From: an uncultured Chloroflexota bacterium
GTDB lineage: Bacteria > Chloroflexota > Chloroflexia > Chloroflexales > Chloroflexaceae
Length of the DNA: 64,000 nucleotides
Reading direction: 5' to 3'
NCBI GenBank assembly: GCA_937120965.1
Contig: CAKZKA010000058.1
Location: forward strand, 1 to 64,000
Shown here piece by piece: positions 1-12,932 of this stretch (the stretch's first letter is position 1; every line of letters starts with the position of its first letter). The notes under the pieces were generated by a model, which made no database searches, was not told where the DNA came from, and saw only the letters and a program-made list of their open reading frames with translations. Both the position numbers and the translations under genes were made by a program.

Positions 1-4349
<4,349 letters not shown>

Positions 4350-4385
4350 GCGCCACCACGAACTTCGTTCGTGACGGGAAAGGCC

Positions 4386-4412
4386 CGCGGGGAGGGCTTT
4401 GCCCTCCCCGCG
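4386..4412. terminator. GC hairpin after the synthase gene
   Basis: A perfect 12-bp stem (4386-4397 with 4401-4412) closes a TTT triloop. It belongs to the GGGAGGGC/GCCCTCCC hairpin family seen throughout the window. It lies between the synthase stop and the PPTase start and has no U-tract, so it may attenuate transcription or protect RNA ends rather than terminate fully. A TTG that could extend the next frame sits in its loop, which argues against that start. Confidence 0.5.
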
Positions 4413-4458
4413 CCCCGCCCCTGGAACCACCTGTTGGGCCGTAGCAGCGGTACAGCCA

Positions 4459-5163
4459 ATGCTACGGCTCAAACACCAGAGCATGATCACCTGGCTCACG
4501 CAGACCGAACGTGATCTTCCAGCCCTGGCTCCGGCGGCATGGTTAAGCCCGCCGGAGCAGGAGCGTCTGGCCGCCCTGCGGGTGGAGAAGCGCCGCCGCG
4601 AGTGGCTGCTTGGCCGCTGGACCGCCCGGCGCCTCATCCAGAGTCACCTGGCTGAAGCGGGCCTTGCCTGCGACCTGCGCGACCTGCAGATCCTGGCCGC
4701 GCCCAGCGGCGCGCCAACCATCAGCGCCCGCCGGTCGGAGTTGCAGGCGGCCCTGGACGGCTGGCACCTGACCATCAGCCATAGCCGGGGCCGCGCTCTC
4801 TGCGCGCTGGCGCGCACACCGGCCATTGGCGCGGATATTGAGCAGGTGGCGCCGCGCCACCCCGCCTTCGCCGGTGACTACTTCACCCCTGCCGAGCGCG
4901 CGGCGGTGGCGGCCACGCCGCCCGAACAACGCGAGATGCTGATTACGGCAATCTGGAGCGCCAAGGAGGCCGCGCTCAAGGCCCTGCGCCTGGGCCTGAG
5001 CGTTGATACCCGCCGTGTTGAGTGCCGGATGGCGCCCCCCGGCGGGGGCGCATGGGCCACGGTTACACTGTCCTGTGATCCGATCCTGGAGGCCCCGCCG
5101 CTCCGCGGCTGGTGGCGCGTGTCTGAAGGCTATGTGCTCACGCTGGCCGTGGGAGCGGCGTAG
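4459..5163 (+). CDS. 4'-phosphopantetheinyl transferase (Sfp type)
   Basis: Transfers phosphopantetheine from CoA to carrier proteins. From ATG 4459 the product is 234 aa, the usual size for Sfp/Gsp-type enzymes. It shows the two family signatures: G-A-D-I-E (from residue 124), which binds Mg and CoA, and W-S-A-K-E-A (from residue 166), which holds the catalytic Glu/Lys. An internal T-I-S-H-S segment precedes them. ATG 4483 (M-I-T-W-L) is an equally plausible start; the TTG at 4399 lies inside a hairpin and was not used. The gene sits directly downstream of the multi-ACP synthase and 24 bp upstream of the carboxylase genes, so its likely substrates are those ACPs, although their attachment residue is Thr. 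Function is confident; the partner is inferred from position. Confidence 0.9.
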   Translation: MLRLKHQSMITWLTQTERDLPALAPAAWLSPPEQERLAALRVEKRRREWLLGRWTARRLIQSHLAEAGLACDLRDLQILAAPSGAPTISARRSELQAALDGWHLTISHSRGRALCALARTPAIGADIEQVAPRHPAFAGDYFTPAERAAVAATPPEQREMLITAIWSAKEAALKALRLGLSVDTRRVECRMAPPGGGAWATVTLSCDPILEAPPLRGWWRVSEGYVLTLAVGAA

Positions 5164-5187
5164 CGCATTGCGAAGGGGAAAAGCCCG

Positions 5188-6729
5188 ATGGAGATGGAAG
5201 ACTACGTACGGAAACTCCGCGAACGGAAGGCCATCGCTGCTGGGACGCCGAAGGATGCCGAAGCGCAACACCAGAAGGGTCGGCTCACCGCTCGCGAGCG
5301 CATCGCCCTTCTCTTTGACCCCGATAGCTTCAACGAAATTGACACGCTGGTGATGCCGCGCTACGAGCACTATATGGGCGGCAAAGGCTCACGCTATGGC
5401 GATGGCGTCGTCACCGGCTTTGGATTGATCAATGGCCGGCAGGTCTTCGTTGCGGCTCAGGACGCGAGTGTGATGGGCGGCTCGCTCGGCGAGATGCACG
5501 CTAACAAGATCGTCAAGGCTATGCGGATGGCCCTGGCCTACGGCTGCCCCTTCGTCGCCCTCAACGACTCGGGTGGCGCCCGTATTCAGGAAGGGGTGGA
5601 TAGCCTGGCCGGCTACGCGCGGATCTTCGATACCAACTGCGAAGCCTCCGGCGTGATTCCGCAGATCTCGGTCATTCTCGGCCCCTGCGCCGGGGGCGCG
5701 GTCTACTCGCCCGGCCTCACCGATTTCATTTTCATGACCGAGAACAGCTATATGTTCATCACCGGCCCGGAGGTGGTGAAGTCGGTGATGCAGGAGAACG
5801 TCAGCCAGGAGGAGCTTGGCGGCGGACGCGTGCACGCGACCGAGAGCGGCGTGGCTCACTTCCTGGCCACCGACGACCGCGAGTGCCTGCAAAAGGTGCG
5901 CGACCTGTTGAGCTACCTGCCCTCCAACAATGTCAATGACCCGCCCTACGTCCCTCCACGCGATGACCCGGACCGCCGCTGCCCCGAGCTGGAGCATATT
6001 GTTCCGGTGGACCCGCAGAAGCCCTACGATGTGCGTCAGGTGATTGCCAGTATCGTGGACGACGGGCGCTTCCTCGAGGTCCACGAACTCTGGGCGCAGA
6101 ACATGGTCGTGGGCTTCGCGCGCCTCGACGGCTACGTGGTGGGCATTGTGGCCAATCAGCCCCAGGTGCTCGCCGGCACGATTGATATCAAGGCCAGCAT
6201 CAAGGCGGCGCACTTTATCCGCATCTGTGATACCTACAATGTGCCGATCATCACCCTGCAAGACGTGCCGGGCTTTCTGCCGGGCACCAGCCAGGAGTAC
6301 GGCGGGATCATTCGCAACGGCGCGCGGCTGATCTACGCCTACTCCGAGGCGACTGTGCCCAAGCTCATGATCATCCTGCGGAAGAGCTACGGCGGGGCCT
6401 ACTGCGTGATGAGCAGCAAGGGCCTGCGCGGCGATCTGCTTTACGCCTGGCCGAATGCCGAACTGGCAGTGATGGGCGCGGCCGGCGCCGTCAACATCCT
6501 CTTCCGCAACGAGGTCAAGGCGGCTGCCGATCCCGAGGCGCGACGCAAGGAGTTGATCGATGAGTATCAGGAAAAGTTCAACAACCCCTACGTTGCCGCT
6601 GCGCGGGGCCTGATTGACGATGTGATCGAGCCGCGCGACAGTCGCCGCGTGCTTATCCGCGCCCTCCACGTAACGCTCTCCAAGCGCGAGCGGCACGTGC
6701 CGAAGAAACACGGGATCTCGCCAATGTGA
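5188..6729 (+). CDS. Acyl-CoA carboxylase, carboxyltransferase subunit (PccB/AccD type)
   Basis: Moves the carboxyl group from carboxybiotin to an acyl-CoA (acetyl- or propionyl-CoA) to make malonyl- or methylmalonyl-CoA. The 513-aa length is typical of single-chain crotonase-fold carboxyltransferases such as PccB. Two oxyanion-hole regions are visible: S-G-G-A-R-I-Q-E-G with G-P-C-A-G-G-A in the N-terminal half, and D-V-P-G-F-L-P-G with the following S-Y-G-G-A-Y in the C-terminal half. A purine-rich AAGGGGAAAA precedes ATG 5188. It is in an operon with the PPTase upstream and the biotin carboxylase 54 bp downstream, so it probably supplies extender units to the adjacent synthase. Acyl-CoA specificity cannot be read from the sequence. 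Confidence 0.93.
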   Translation: MEMEDYVRKLRERKAIAAGTPKDAEAQHQKGRLTARERIALLFDPDSFNEIDTLVMPRYEHYMGGKGSRYGDGVVTGFGLINGRQVFVAAQDASVMGGSLGEMHANKIVKAMRMALAYGCPFVALNDSGGARIQEGVDSLAGYARIFDTNCEASGVIPQISVILGPCAGGAVYSPGLTDFIFMTENSYMFITGPEVVKSVMQENVSQEELGGGRVHATESGVAHFLATDDRECLQKVRDLLSYLPSNNVNDPPYVPPRDDPDRRCPELEHIVPVDPQKPYDVRQVIASIVDDGRFLEVHELWAQNMVVGFARLDGYVVGIVANQPQVLAGTIDIKASIKAAHFIRICDTYNVPIITLQDVPGFLPGTSQEYGGIIRNGARLIYAYSEATVPKLMIILRKSYGGAYCVMSSKGLRGDLLYAWPNAELAVMGAAGAVNILFRNEVKAAADPEARRKELIDEYQEKFNNPYVAAARGLIDDVIEPRDSRRVLIRALHVTLSKRERHVPKKHGISPM

Positions 6730-6783
6730 GGCGCGACAGCCGACGCTCCGGGCCAGTCGCCCGGCGTCAGAGAAGGTGAACCC

Positions 6784-8268
6784 ATGTTCAAAAAAGTGCT
6801 TATCGCCAACCGTGGCGAGCCTGCTGTTCGCGTCGTGCGCGCCTGCCGCGACCTGGGGATCCCCGCGGTGGCGCTCTACGAGCCGGAAGACCGCGGCGCG
6901 CTCTATGTGCACCTGGCCGACGAGGCCTACCTGGTCGAACCGCCGGCCAGTTACCGCGACCCGGACCTGGTGATCGCCCTGGCCCGGCAGTCTGGCGCCG
7001 ATGCCGTCCATCCGGGCTACGGCTACCTCGCCGAGCATCTTGAGTTTACGCGCACCTGCGAGGGCGAGGGGATCGTGGTCATCGGGCCAGGCAGCGCGTG
7101 CCTCGAACTGACCACCAATAAGATCGCCGCGCTCGAGCGTGTGCGCCAGGCCGGCTTCTCCACCGTCACCACCTCGAGCCGCGCCTTCACGCCCGACGAG
7201 GCCGATGCGCTCCACGCCGAGGCCGAGCGCCTGGGCTACCCGGTGATCGTCAAGCCCTGGTCGGGAGGCCGGGGACGCGGCACCCAGCTCGTGCGAGAGC
7301 CGGCGCGGCTGCTCGAGGTGGTACGTGAGGCCGCCGCCGCCGCCCAGGCCGTCTTTGGCAATCCGCGGGTCTACCTCGAAGTCGCGGTGCTTCCCTCGCG
7401 CTACATCGAGGTGCCGCTCCTGGCCGACAACTACGGCGCCCTGGTCCATATGGGCGAGCGCGATAGCACCATCCAGCGCAACAAGCGCAAGGTGATCGCC
7501 GAGGCTCCCGCGCCGGGTCTCACTCCGGCTCAACGCGCAACCGTGCGCGGCGCGGCGGTGGAGATCGCGCGCCTCTTCGGTTGCCGCGGGGCCTGTACGG
7601 TTGAGTTCGTCGTCGACGCCGATGGCCAGTACTACTTCACCGAAGTGAAGCCGCGCCTCCAGGTCGAACATCCCGCTACCGAGATGGTCACCCGCATTGA
7701 TGCGGTGCGCGAGCAGATCCGCCTGGCCGCCGGGCAGCCCCTGGGCTTCAGCCAGGACGACGTGCGCATCGCCGGCGCCGCCTTCCTCTGCCGCATCAAT
7801 GCCGAGGACCCCTGGCGCGATTACCTGCCCAGTCCCGGGCGCATCGGCATGTTGCGCGTGCCCGGCGGCCCCAATGTGCGGGTGGATACCTACGCCTTCA
7901 GCGGGGCCGAAGTCTCGGTGCGCTACGAGTCGCTCTTCGCCAAGCTCGCCGTCTGGGGGGCCAACCGCGAAGAGGCTCTGCACCGCCTGCGTCGCGCCCT
8001 CGCCGAGTTCGCCGTTACGGGGATCAACACCAATATCAGTATGCTGCGGCAAATGGTGAGTGACCCCGATTTCATCGCGGGCGCCTACGATTCCAGCTTC
8101 AGCCACCGGCGCCTGGAACCCGCGGCACGCCCCGATAGCGAAAGCCTGCGCGACCTGGCCGCCGTCGCCGCGCTGGCCTTCCTGGCCCGCGTCCAGGCTG
8201 CCCGCCCGATCACGCCGCCCGATTTCACCACCGGCTGGCACCGCGATAGCAGGAGGCTCCCGCAATGA
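6784..8268 (+). CDS. Biotin carboxylase subunit of acyl-CoA carboxylase (divergent)
   Basis: An ATP-grasp enzyme that carboxylates biotin on the carrier protein encoded next. The 494-aa product begins with the usual K-V-L-I-A-N-R-G-E motif and has ERD..IQR and PRLQVEHPATEM near the active site, so the fold and most catalytic residues are clear. Two positions differ from the E. coli AccC pattern: the Asn of E-M-N-x-R is Lys here (E-V-K-P-R, near nt 7648-7662), and the His of QRRHQK is Lys (QRNKRK). The glycine-rich ATP loop is also altered (K-P-W-S-G-G-R-G-R-G). The Lys of the bicarbonate site, the Q-V-E triad and the biotin-binding Arg are kept. RBS GAGAAGG lies upstream of ATG 6784. The stop overlaps the next start (ATGA), so the two are translationally coupled. 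Confidence 0.92.
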   Translation: MFKKVLIANRGEPAVRVVRACRDLGIPAVALYEPEDRGALYVHLADEAYLVEPPASYRDPDLVIALARQSGADAVHPGYGYLAEHLEFTRTCEGEGIVVIGPGSACLELTTNKIAALERVRQAGFSTVTTSSRAFTPDEADALHAEAERLGYPVIVKPWSGGRGRGTQLVREPARLLEVVREAAAAAQAVFGNPRVYLEVAVLPSRYIEVPLLADNYGALVHMGERDSTIQRNKRKVIAEAPAPGLTPAQRATVRGAAVEIARLFGCRGACTVEFVVDADGQYYFTEVKPRLQVEHPATEMVTRIDAVREQIRLAAGQPLGFSQDDVRIAGAAFLCRINAEDPWRDYLPSPGRIGMLRVPGGPNVRVDTYAFSGAEVSVRYESLFAKLAVWGANREEALHRLRRALAEFAVTGINTNISMLRQMVSDPDFIAGAYDSSFSHRRLEPAARPDSESLRDLAAVAALAFLARVQAARPITPPDFTTGWHRDSRRLPQ

Positions 8269-8759
8269 GCAAGCTGCACGTAACTGTCGAGGGCCACGAA
8301 TTCGTGGTCGAAGTGGGCGTCCTGCCCAGACACGATGAGCCAGTCACCATCACCATCGACGGCGCGCCGCTGACCATCAGCGTCTCGTCGCTGGCCGGGC
8401 CAGAGGCCATCGAGTGGGCAGTGGTTGGCGTCCACCCCTATGAACTCAGTGTTGATCCAGACCTGCGCTGGATTGATACCCCCCAGGGGCGCTACCAGAT
8501 CCAGGTGCGCGACCTTGAAGCCACGGTGGCCCGCCCCCGCAGCGGCGATGGGCGCGTCAAGGCGCCTATTCCCGGACGCATTGTTCGCGTTCTGGTGGAA
8601 CCCGGCCAACCTGTCCAGGTTGGTCAGCCGGTGGTGGTGCTGGAAGCGATGAAGATGGAGAATGAGATTCAGGCCCCGCGTGCCGGCACCGTCAGCGATC
8701 TGCACGTCAGCGCGGGGCAGGTGGTCAAGCTTCACGAGTTGCTGCTGGAAATCAGTTGA
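8265..8759 (+). CDS. Biotin carboxyl carrier protein of acyl-CoA carboxylase
   Basis: Carries biotin between the biotin carboxylase and carboxyltransferase active sites. The 164-aa product ends in a biotinyl domain with the canonical E-A-M-K-M-E-N motif. The biotinylated Lys is residue 130, about 35 residues from the C-terminus as expected. The N-terminal 85 residues form a separate beta-rich segment resembling those in acyl-CoA carboxylase carriers. The ATG overlaps the preceding stop by 4 bp. With the two genes upstream it completes a three-part carboxylase, and it is the last gene of the operon. Confidence 0.93.
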   Translation: MSKLHVTVEGHEFVVEVGVLPRHDEPVTITIDGAPLTISVSSLAGPEAIEWAVVGVHPYELSVDPDLRWIDTPQGRYQIQVRDLEATVARPRSGDGRVKAPIPGRIVRVLVEPGQPVQVGQPVVVLEAMKMENEIQAPRAGTVSDLHVSAGQVVKLHELLLEIS

Positions 8760-8952
8760 AGGGTGCGCGAGACAACCGCGCGGCTGCGCCGCACTCTGTC
8801 AGCTTGAAGATGGAGGGTTTGGGAGGACTTCGCCCTCCCACCCTCCGGGGAGGAGGGTGGGGAAACCGGGTTTCCCCACCCTCCAACCGCTTCCGGGGTC
8901 GCTTGCCACTTCCACCGGTAGGGGCGCAGGGAAACCCGGTTTCCCCTTTGCC
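8760..8952. repeat. Intergenic palindrome cluster
   Basis: This gap holds a GGAGGAC-TTC-GCCCTCC hairpin near 8820, two copies of the 19-bp palindrome (8859-8877 with central G; 8929-8946, one base short), and a TGCGGC/GCCGCA-like motif near 8780. It separates the carboxylase operon from the convergent CBS gene and may also serve as a bidirectional terminator. Confidence 0.75.
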
Positions 8953-9384
8953 TCATCCCTCCGCCAGGCACCGATCCAGCACCAGCCGGAAGATATCCGT
9001 CTCGGTGATGATCCCCACCAGCCGGTCATTCTCCACCACCGGCAACCCGCTGAGATGATGCTGGAGCATCAGCGCTACCGCGTCGCGCACCGGCGTCGTC
9101 ACGGTCACCGCAATCGGATCGCGCGTCATCACTTCCTCCACCACCGTGCCGGCCAGGGCAAACCGCGCCTCGTGCCAGCCCGCCTCGGTGCGCTGGAACG
9201 AACCCGTGCCCTCAATATCGCTGCGTGTCACGATTCCCACCAGCCGCCCGCCCGCAACCACGGGCAGACGGTGGATCTTACGCTGACGCATCCGCTCATA
9301 CGCCTCGACTGCAGAGGTGTCCGGCCCCACCGTCAGAGGATCTCTGGTCATCCAGTCCTGCACTAGGAGTTGCTGGCGGTCCAT
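8953..9384 (-). CDS. CBS-domain pair protein
   Basis: A stand-alone pair of CBS domains (about residues 8-62 and 78-135), each with the M-T-R-D-P start and the LPVV..G.LVGI(V/I)T..DI end. Such modules usually bind adenine nucleotides and act as energy or redox sensors. Three consecutive ATGs occur; GAGGAG at 9391-9396 gives best spacing to the last (9384), so the 143-aa form was chosen over the longer frame to 9447. No fused effector domain is present and the partner is unknown. The gene converges on the carboxylase operon. Confidence 0.88.
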   Translation of the reverse strand: MDRQQLLVQDWMTRDPLTVGPDTSAVEAYERMRQRKIHRLPVVAGGRLVGIVTRSDIEGTGSFQRTEAGWHEARFALAGTVVEEVMTRDPIAVTVTTPVRDAVALMLQHHLSGLPVVENDRLVGIITETDIFRLVLDRCLAEG

Positions 9385-9608
9385 CATCATCTCCTCATCT
9401 TCGACACAGCTTTCGGAGCAGGCGAAGGGATTGCCACAAGCCCGCACGCCACCACTGGAGCTTCGTAACGATCACGCGGGGTATCATGGGCATTATAGGG
9501 CTTCTTGCCGCTTCGTGCACGAGCAGGGTGCAAAAATTCACCCCGAGGGCGCGAAGATCACAACGATGGAGGGACAGGGGGCTTGCTCATCGAATATCAT
9601 CACCGCGG

Positions 9609-12323
9609 CTACGCCTCCTCCGTGGCATTGTCGCCGGCCAGACGCACTGCGTTCACCGAGGCGTCAACCAGCACCTCGCCGAGGCCCGCGAAGCGCACCC
9701 GCAGGATTTCGCGCCCGTCTTCGACCCGGCTGGATACAACTGTGCCACGACCGTGGGGCACACAGACGATGCTGTCGCCGGGGCGGAAGCGCGGCTCGCC
9801 GCCGGTTGCCGGCTTCGGCGCCGGGGTTGCGGCTCCTCGCTGGCGCTGCATGCGCTGCGCGCGCAGGCGCGCCGCCAGTTCCACGGGGTCAGCCGGTCCC
9901 GACGGGGGCGCGGTCTGGTCGGGGGCGCTCTCCGGCGGAGCAGGCTTGCCCGGTTCTTCGGGCGCAGCCGGTGGGGATGGCGAGGCGAACGCCTCCCGCT
10001 GCGCCGGACGCTCCTCGCGTTTCGGGGCAGGCGGCTCCGGGCGCTGGCGCGCGGAAGGCTGCCGATCCAGTCCCTCGGGCGCCGACCCACGCGGTGCAGT
10101 GCCGCGGGCCGCCTTGCGCCGGGGTGGAGCCTTCTCCGGCGGCGGGGCTGGCGGCTCGCGCCAGGTTGCCGGCGCATCCACTGGCGGCTGCGCGGCGCGA
10201 GGCCCTTCCTGCCGGGGCGCTTCGCGCCGCAGAGGCGCCAGCTCGGGCATCACCAGTTCCCGGTTCCGGTCAACCGGCGCTGCTGCCACCCCGCCGAGCA
10301 GCGCAAGCATCCAGTCCATATCATCGCGGGCCAGCGGCTTCAGCAAGGGATCAGCGCGCCCATCGAGCGCCACAGCGTAGGCTATCGGCAGCACGCTTTC
10401 GAGGGCCTCGAAGAGCCATACGGCAAGACCATTGCCTCCCGGTTGGGCATCCACGAAGTAGATCCGCTGCGCTTCGGCGTCGTAGGCCGGCACCAGATCA
10501 GTCGTGCCGGCCAGAGTCAGCAGGGGAAGCGCGGCCACCAGTGACCAGCCTACCAGTTGCCCTTCGGCATTCAGCGTCATCGGCAGATCGATCCACAGCG
10601 CTGGCGCGCTCCAGCGCGCCGCCAGGGGTTGAGCAAAGCGTTGCTCCTCCATCGCGGCGCCCGGGCTAACCTGCCGAAAGCCATACACCTCCTCATCCAC
10701 CACCACCCGCCCCCAGGCCACGCTCTGCCCCCGAACCAGCCGCTGATCGAGACGGTCGCGCACCTGCACGGCGCAACGGCGCAGCGGGAGCGTGCGCCGC
10801 GCCTCGGGCAGGCTGTGCAGGGTGAGGGTCAGGCGATTGTCATCCCGCTCGCGCACGCGGTAGCCGCCGCGCAGAGGCGGCAGGGCCGCGCCGGGAAAGC
10901 CCCAGCGGTCAAAGACATCCAGGCTCAAGGTCCCCAGGACGGCGCCCCGCTCGTCACAGAGGCTGACCGGTGTGGTCGCTGCCGCCCGCAGATCACAGTC
11001 GGCATAAGGCTCTCGGGCAGCCGGGCCGGGCTGCCAGAGTGGCTCGGCGTCGGGGAGCTGCACCAGCATTGCGTTGCGTTCCAGGCGCTCGACGAGCGAC
11101 TCCACACCCCAGGCGGCCACCTCCGCCGCGCGCACCGGGAGTTCCGAGGCCGCGCAGACCAGGTGCTGCGCCTCGACGTAGACGTTGATCGGGGCGGCAA
11201 CCCAGTGGGGCAGCGTTTCGATGAGCGGAACAGGTTTTGCCTCATCTCCGGCGGCGAGGTATTCGTCGGGCGCGGAGAGGCGGGCCATGGTCCGCTCGGC
11301 CGGCTCATCGCCGAGGAGCAGGACCGTCAGGGCGGCGCTTTCCAGGCACAGCCGCAGACTGGCAGCGGCGCAGTCAATCCCGCAGATGATCTGCACCTCG
11401 GCCGCCTGCGGCGCAACCCCCACCCCGACCTCAGGCAGGTCCGGGCCGATCAGCGCGCGCACCAGCGGAACCTCAAACGGCGCAGTGATCAGATGCACGC
11501 GCGTCTGCGCCTGCGCCAGCCCCAGGGCCAGCGTCGCCGCCTCGCGCATCCGCTCGGCCGGGGCGCGCCAGAGGGCCAGGGCAGACGCAGGTCGGGGCCC
11601 GTCATCAGTGGCAATGACCCGCCAGGGATCGCCACTGATCGCCGCCAGGGCCTCGGCGGCCCCCAGCACCGGCGCGACCGTGGTCACCAGGCGCGGCTGC
11701 GGCTCGCCCGCCAGCCGCCGCGCGCGATTGAGCAACCCGGCCAGATGCGCGGCGGCAACCCCGGCGTAACGCTGGGCATCGGCGAGAGCGATCAGGCTCA
11801 GGCGGGACCAGAAAGGAGCCCAGGCTCGCCCGTGGAAGCGCAGCAGGCGCTCGTGCAACGTTGCGGGCGTGGCAATGACCACCTGAGCGTTCGCAGGCGC
11901 GCGCGCCAGCGCCCCCCAGGCGACTCCAACCCGCAGCGCGGCGTTCACCTCGCGCAGCAGCATCGCCAGGACGGCCCGCTGCTCCTCGCCAGCGGCCTCA
12001 TCAGGCACGAGCACCAGCGCCGTGCCCGGCGCCGCCTCGTGCAGCGACTCGGCCACCAGGAGCGGCAGCGTGCGCCGGGCCGGCGGGCCGCCGAGCAACG
12101 CCACCGGCTCGCCACGACGCAACGCCGACAGCGCCAGGGCCTGGTGTGGACGAAACGGCTCACCGGTGGCCGCCACCCAGGCCTGCGCCAGCCGCTGGTC
12201 AACCGGCAGATGGCTCACCCGCGCGCCCTCGCGGGCAGGAAACCGGCGCACGGCGATCAGCGGGCCAGCCTCACGGCCCCGCTGCCGGGCAAGCGTGTGG
12301 AGAACATCGATCAGGCCGTCCAT
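9609..12323 (-). CDS. Degenerate MrfA/YprA-like DEAD-box helicase-fold protein with C-terminal Tudor-like domain
   Basis: The 904-aa protein follows the layout of MrfA-type helicases: an RPHQALAL Q-motif region, a P-loop region, a motif II region, a second RecA-like half and a DUF1998-like region (PGGNGLAVWLFE). The catalytic motifs are gone. The P-loop reads L-L-G-G-P-P-A-R-R-T, motif II reads A-L-A-D-A-Q-R-Y-A-G-V where relatives have a DEx-H type motif, and no QxxGRxGR-type motif VI or zinc Cys cluster is seen. After a Pro/Arg-rich linker (about residues 700-840) comes a small beta-barrel (P-G-D-S-I-V-C-V-P-H-G-R-G-T-V-V) resembling the Tudor domain of UvrD/PcrA. It is most likely an inactive, DNA- or RNAP-binding scaffold. 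Homology was judged by eye and needs a profile search. Confidence 0.7.
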   Translation of the reverse strand: MDGLIDVLHTLARQRGREAGPLIAVRRFPAREGARVSHLPVDQRLAQAWVAATGEPFRPHQALALSALRRGEPVALLGGPPARRTLPLLVAESLHEAAPGTALVLVPDEAAGEEQRAVLAMLLREVNAALRVGVAWGALARAPANAQVVIATPATLHERLLRFHGRAWAPFWSRLSLIALADAQRYAGVAAAHLAGLLNRARRLAGEPQPRLVTTVAPVLGAAEALAAISGDPWRVIATDDGPRPASALALWRAPAERMREAATLALGLAQAQTRVHLITAPFEVPLVRALIGPDLPEVGVGVAPQAAEVQIICGIDCAAASLRLCLESAALTVLLLGDEPAERTMARLSAPDEYLAAGDEAKPVPLIETLPHWVAAPINVYVEAQHLVCAASELPVRAAEVAAWGVESLVERLERNAMLVQLPDAEPLWQPGPAAREPYADCDLRAAATTPVSLCDERGAVLGTLSLDVFDRWGFPGAALPPLRGGYRVRERDDNRLTLTLHSLPEARRTLPLRRCAVQVRDRLDQRLVRGQSVAWGRVVVDEEVYGFRQVSPGAAMEEQRFAQPLAARWSAPALWIDLPMTLNAEGQLVGWSLVAALPLLTLAGTTDLVPAYDAEAQRIYFVDAQPGGNGLAVWLFEALESVLPIAYAVALDGRADPLLKPLARDDMDWMLALLGGVAAAPVDRNRELVMPELAPLRREAPRQEGPRAAQPPVDAPATWREPPAPPPEKAPPRRKAARGTAPRGSAPEGLDRQPSARQRPEPPAPKREERPAQREAFASPSPPAAPEEPGKPAPPESAPDQTAPPSGPADPVELAARLRAQRMQRQRGAATPAPKPATGGEPRFRPGDSIVCVPHGRGTVVSSRVEDGREILRVRFAGLGEVLVDASVNAVRLAGDNATEEA

Positions 12324-12587
12324 ACCATGGCGCTCACAACCCTGCGCGTGTTATGACAACCATTGTAGCACAGGGGATTCTGAGGTGAACATAGCCTGCG
12401 CACGGGAGGGTTTGGGCGTAGAGGCGCGGCGGCGCCGCGCGCCCCTGCCCTCTCCCAGGAAACAACCCGCCCGCAGGAGGGTTTGGGAGGGCTGCGCCCT
12501 CCCAAGAACAATACTATGTTCATTCCGGCGTTGTGCGCCATGCGAATGGGCGTCTAACGTGAACATAGCCCGCCCGCAGGAGGGTTT

Positions 12588-12624
12588 GGGCGTAGGGGCG
12601 CGGCGGCGCCGCGCCCCTACGCCC
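12588..12624. repeat. Long hairpin module H2, GC variant
   Basis: A perfect 17-bp stem (12588-12604 with 12608-12624) closes a GGC triloop. Compared with copies at 17542, 54583 and 58774, the stem pair in GTAGAGG/CCTCTAC is changed to GTAGGGG/CCCCTAC on both arms, so pairing is kept. Confidence 0.8.
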
Positions 12625-12636
12625 TCCAGGAAAAAA

Positions 12637-12725
12637 CCGGTAGCGCGACAACGTCCTGGCAGCAGGGACCTGCGCCATCGGACGCCTGCGCGGGCGAGCC
12701 CCCCTCGCCCCCCGGTCGCCCCGGG
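12637..12725 (+). repeat. 90-bp direct repeat, copy 1
   Basis: Starts CCGGTAGCGCGACAACG and runs to CCCCGGGC. A near-identical copy begins 207 bp downstream at 12844. It is non-coding and of unknown origin. Confidence 0.8.
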
Positions 12726-12843
12726 CCTTCCGCGCCCTATCCATTCGTTTATTCGTTTCCCATTCGTTGGCGCATTTCCCCCCCTCGCATCCCGCTGCAC
12801 GCCGCAGGAAATCGCCACCTCGACCCATGCGCTGGCGAATCTG

Positions 12844-12932
12844 CCGGTAGCGCGACAACGTCCTGGCAGCAGGGACCTGCGCCATCGGACGCCTGCGCGG
12901 GCGAGCCCCCCTCGCCCCCCGGTCACCCCGGG
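12844..12932 (+). repeat. 90-bp direct repeat, copy 2
   Basis: Matches 12637-12725 almost base for base; one visible difference is GGTCACC for GGTCGCC. The spacer between copies contains an A/T-richer stretch with repeated ATTCGTT. Confidence 0.8.

Noticed and set aside
4399-4458. TTG start extending the PPTase by 20 codons
   Set aside because: The TTG is in the loop region of a perfect hairpin and has no RBS; the first family-like residues begin after ATG 4459/4483.
5389-8265. 958-aa open frame on the minus strand
   Set aside because: It lies opposite the carboxyltransferase and biotin carboxylase genes, which have clear motifs. GC-rich codon bias keeps the opposite frame open.
10557-12356. 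599-aa open frame on the plus strand
   Set aside because: Antisense shadow of the degenerate helicase gene, low-complexity Arg/Gln/Gly sequence, no family features.
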